A stretch of 15,809 nt of DNA from an uncultured Syntrophomonadaceae bacterium. GTDB lineage: Bacteria > Bacillota > Syntrophomonadia > Syntrophomonadales > Syntrophomonadaceae. The notes beneath the pieces are model-generated. The model saw nothing but the letters and a program-made list of their open reading frames with translations. It was not told the DNA's origin and ran no database searches. Shown here piece by piece: positions 15,055 to 15,809 of the stretch (the first letter of the stretch is position 1; each line of letters begins with the position of its first letter). The position numbers and the translations under genes were made by a program. Location: contig CALXSZ010000129.1 of assembly GCA_944391275.1 (NCBI GenBank), positions 1 through 15,809 on the forward strand. The letters are read 5' to 3'.

Positions 15055-15071
15055 TTTGACTTTATTTGACT
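15055..15071 (-). promoter_or_regulatory. CtsR operator 1 (downstream of -10)
   Basis: On the - strand the site reads AGTCAAA-TAA-AGTCAAA, a perfect match to the known CtsR heptamer direct repeat with a 3-nt spacer. It covers roughly +2 to +19 of the transcript and abuts the ctsR ribosome site, so bound CtsR would block initiation. Confidence 0.92.
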
Positions 15072-15079
15072 TTAAGTTT

Positions 15080-15108
15080 ATTTTATCGGTTCGGAGAAGA
15101 AATGTCAA
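15080..15108 (-). promoter_or_regulatory. ctsR: Sigma-A type promoter of the ctsR operon
   Basis: On the - strand a perfect -35 TTGACA (15108-15103), a 17-nt spacer, and -10 TAAAAT (15085-15080). An A/T-tract at about 15112-15127 just upstream resembles an UP element. The start point would be near 15073. Confidence 0.88.
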
Positions 15109-15124
15109 GCGTTTTTAAAAATTT

Positions 15125-15141
15125 TTTGACTTTTTTTGACC
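15125..15141 (-). promoter_or_regulatory. CtsR operator 2 (upstream of -35)
   Basis: On the - strand the site reads GGTCAAA-AAA-AGTCAAA, again a full match to the CtsR direct repeat. It lies 16 nt upstream of the -35 box, so the two operators bracket the promoter. Confidence 0.88.
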
Positions 15142-15151
15142 AAATAGGTTT

Positions 15152-15181
15152 AAAAAAAGCAGGCGTGCATCCTGCTTTTTT
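15152..15181. terminator. Rho-independent terminator between the glycosyltransferase gene and ctsR
   Basis: GCAGG and CCTGC arms with a 7-nt loop are extended by an A-run and a T-run, giving about 11 bp with T-tails on both strands. On the - strand it follows the glycosyltransferase stop by about 20 nt and insulates the ctsR promoter. Confidence 0.88.
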
Positions 15182-15199
15182 CATAAACTTTTTTTCTTT

Positions 15200-15809
15200 T
15201 TATTCCTCTTCTCGGGCCGTTTCCGCACTCCTCATAGATTCCTTCCATACCAACCAGACGAATTTGGGTAAAACAAGCTGGCGTTTCAAACGGGCCGGTT
15301 CTTGGATGAGACGGTACAGCCATTCCAAATGCAATCGGATGATCCATTGCGGCGCGCGCTTTTTCGCGCCTGAAATCACGTCAAAACTGCCGCCAACGCC
15401 CATCGAAACCTTTGCCTGACTCAGCCACATATTCCGGCGAATCCAAAATTCCTGTTTTGGCGCGCCCATCCCGACGAATAACAAATCCGTCCGTTGATCC
15501 TTGATCTGCTGGACAATTCGCGGGGTCTCTTCCTCGGTAAAATATCCGTCGTGCGTCCCAGAAACGATCAGCCCCGGATATTTCCGTTGTAAATTTTCCG
15601 CGGCTTTTTCCGCAATTCCAGGCGCTCCGCCCAATAAGAATATCCGCCATCCGTTTGCGGACGCCTCGCGGCACAAGCGTTCCATTAAATCAATCCCCGT
15701 AATGCGTTCCGGAACCGGATCGCGGAATTTTTTTGTGGCCCAAACAATGCTGATTCCATCCGGCGTAATGATTTGCGACGTTCCAATCAATTCTCGCAGT
15801 TGTTCATCC
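15200..15809 (-). CDS. WecB/TagA/CpsF family glycosyltransferase, N-terminus beyond window
   Basis: This family (CAZy GT26) transfers an N-acetyl-mannosamine or related sugar onto a membrane-linked polyprenyl intermediate in teichoic acid, capsule or enterobacterial antigen synthesis. The frame is open to the right edge with no start, and the N-terminal 40 or so residues are missing. Visible family marks are TPDGISIVWA, RITGIDLME with the likely catalytic aspartate, LLGGAPGIAEKAA, SGTHDGYF, FVGMGAPKQEFWI, GVGGSFDVISGAKKRAP and the C-terminal LEWLYRLIQEPARLKRQ, which in TagA helps membrane association. A TTG at 15790 lies inside conserved sequence and is not the start. The product sugar and polymer cannot be told from this window. 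Its location next to ctsR differs from Bacillus. Confidence 0.92.
   Translation of the reverse strand, partial: DEQLRELIGTSQIITPDGISIVWATKKFRDPVPERITGIDLMERLCREASANGWRIFLLGGAPGIAEKAAENLQRKYPGLIVSGTHDGYFTEEETPRIVQQIKDQRTDLLFVGMGAPKQEFWIRRNMWLSQAKVSMGVGGSFDVISGAKKRAPQWIIRLHLEWLYRLIQEPARLKRQLVLPKFVWLVWKESMRSAETAREEE

Noticed and set aside
1..15809. Search for CRISPR arrays, tRNA or rRNA genes, insertion sequences, phage or defence genes, or an undescribed gene cluster
   Set aside because: Nothing supports any of these: nearly all the DNA is taken up by recognisable housekeeping genes with short gaps, and no tandem repeats or terminal inverted repeats were seen.

Overview
This window reads as ordinary chromosomal housekeeping DNA from a Bacillota (Firmicutes) bacterium. 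The case rests on two gene blocks found near the origin in Bacillus and relatives: holB-ricT-yabA-trmN6-rsmI, and ctsR-mcsA-mcsB-clpC-radA-yacL-ispD-ispF-gltX. CtsR, McsA/McsB, YabA and RicT are Bacillota-type proteins. Finer placement is uncertain. A fused ispDF gene, the lack of disA between radA and yacL, and a WecB/TagA/CpsF glycosyltransferase next to ctsR would fit a clostridial or Negativicutes-like lineage, but nothing here proves it.

Layout. Positions 1-3515 (+ strand) hold a tightly packed, partly overlapping operon: the 3' part of holB (clamp-loader delta'), ricT (PSP1 family), yabA (replication initiation control), trmN6 (tRNA methyltransferase) and rsmI (16S rRNA methyltransferase). 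It ends in a two-way terminator at 3514-3554. From there on every gene lies on the - strand. Read in transcription order from the right edge these are: a WecB/TagA/CpsF glycosyltransferase (cut by the window edge) and its terminator; the CtsR-controlled stress operon ctsR-mcsA-mcsB-clpC; a hairpin; radA with its own promoter; yacL (PIN/TRAM membrane protein); a fused ispDF; gltX with its own promoter and terminator; and a YitT-family membrane protein with its own promoter.

Functional logic. CtsR represses its operon by binding heptamer direct repeats. Two full-consensus operators flank a strong sigma-A type promoter at 15055-15141. In the known system, heat inactivates CtsR and McsB (with McsA) phosphorylates arginines on target proteins, which ClpC delivers to ClpP for degradation. 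RadA acts in recombinational repair, IspDF makes isoprenoid precursors (MEP pathway), and GltX charges tRNA-Glu.

I found no RNA genes, CRISPR array, insertion sequence, phage or defence genes, and no convincing undescribed protein system. The observations most worth a second look are regulatory or architectural: the double CtsR operator, the Shine-Dalgarno sequence kept at the IspD/IspF fusion point, two mutually exclusive hairpins in the yitT leader, and the head-on joining of two conserved blocks that lack yazA and disA.
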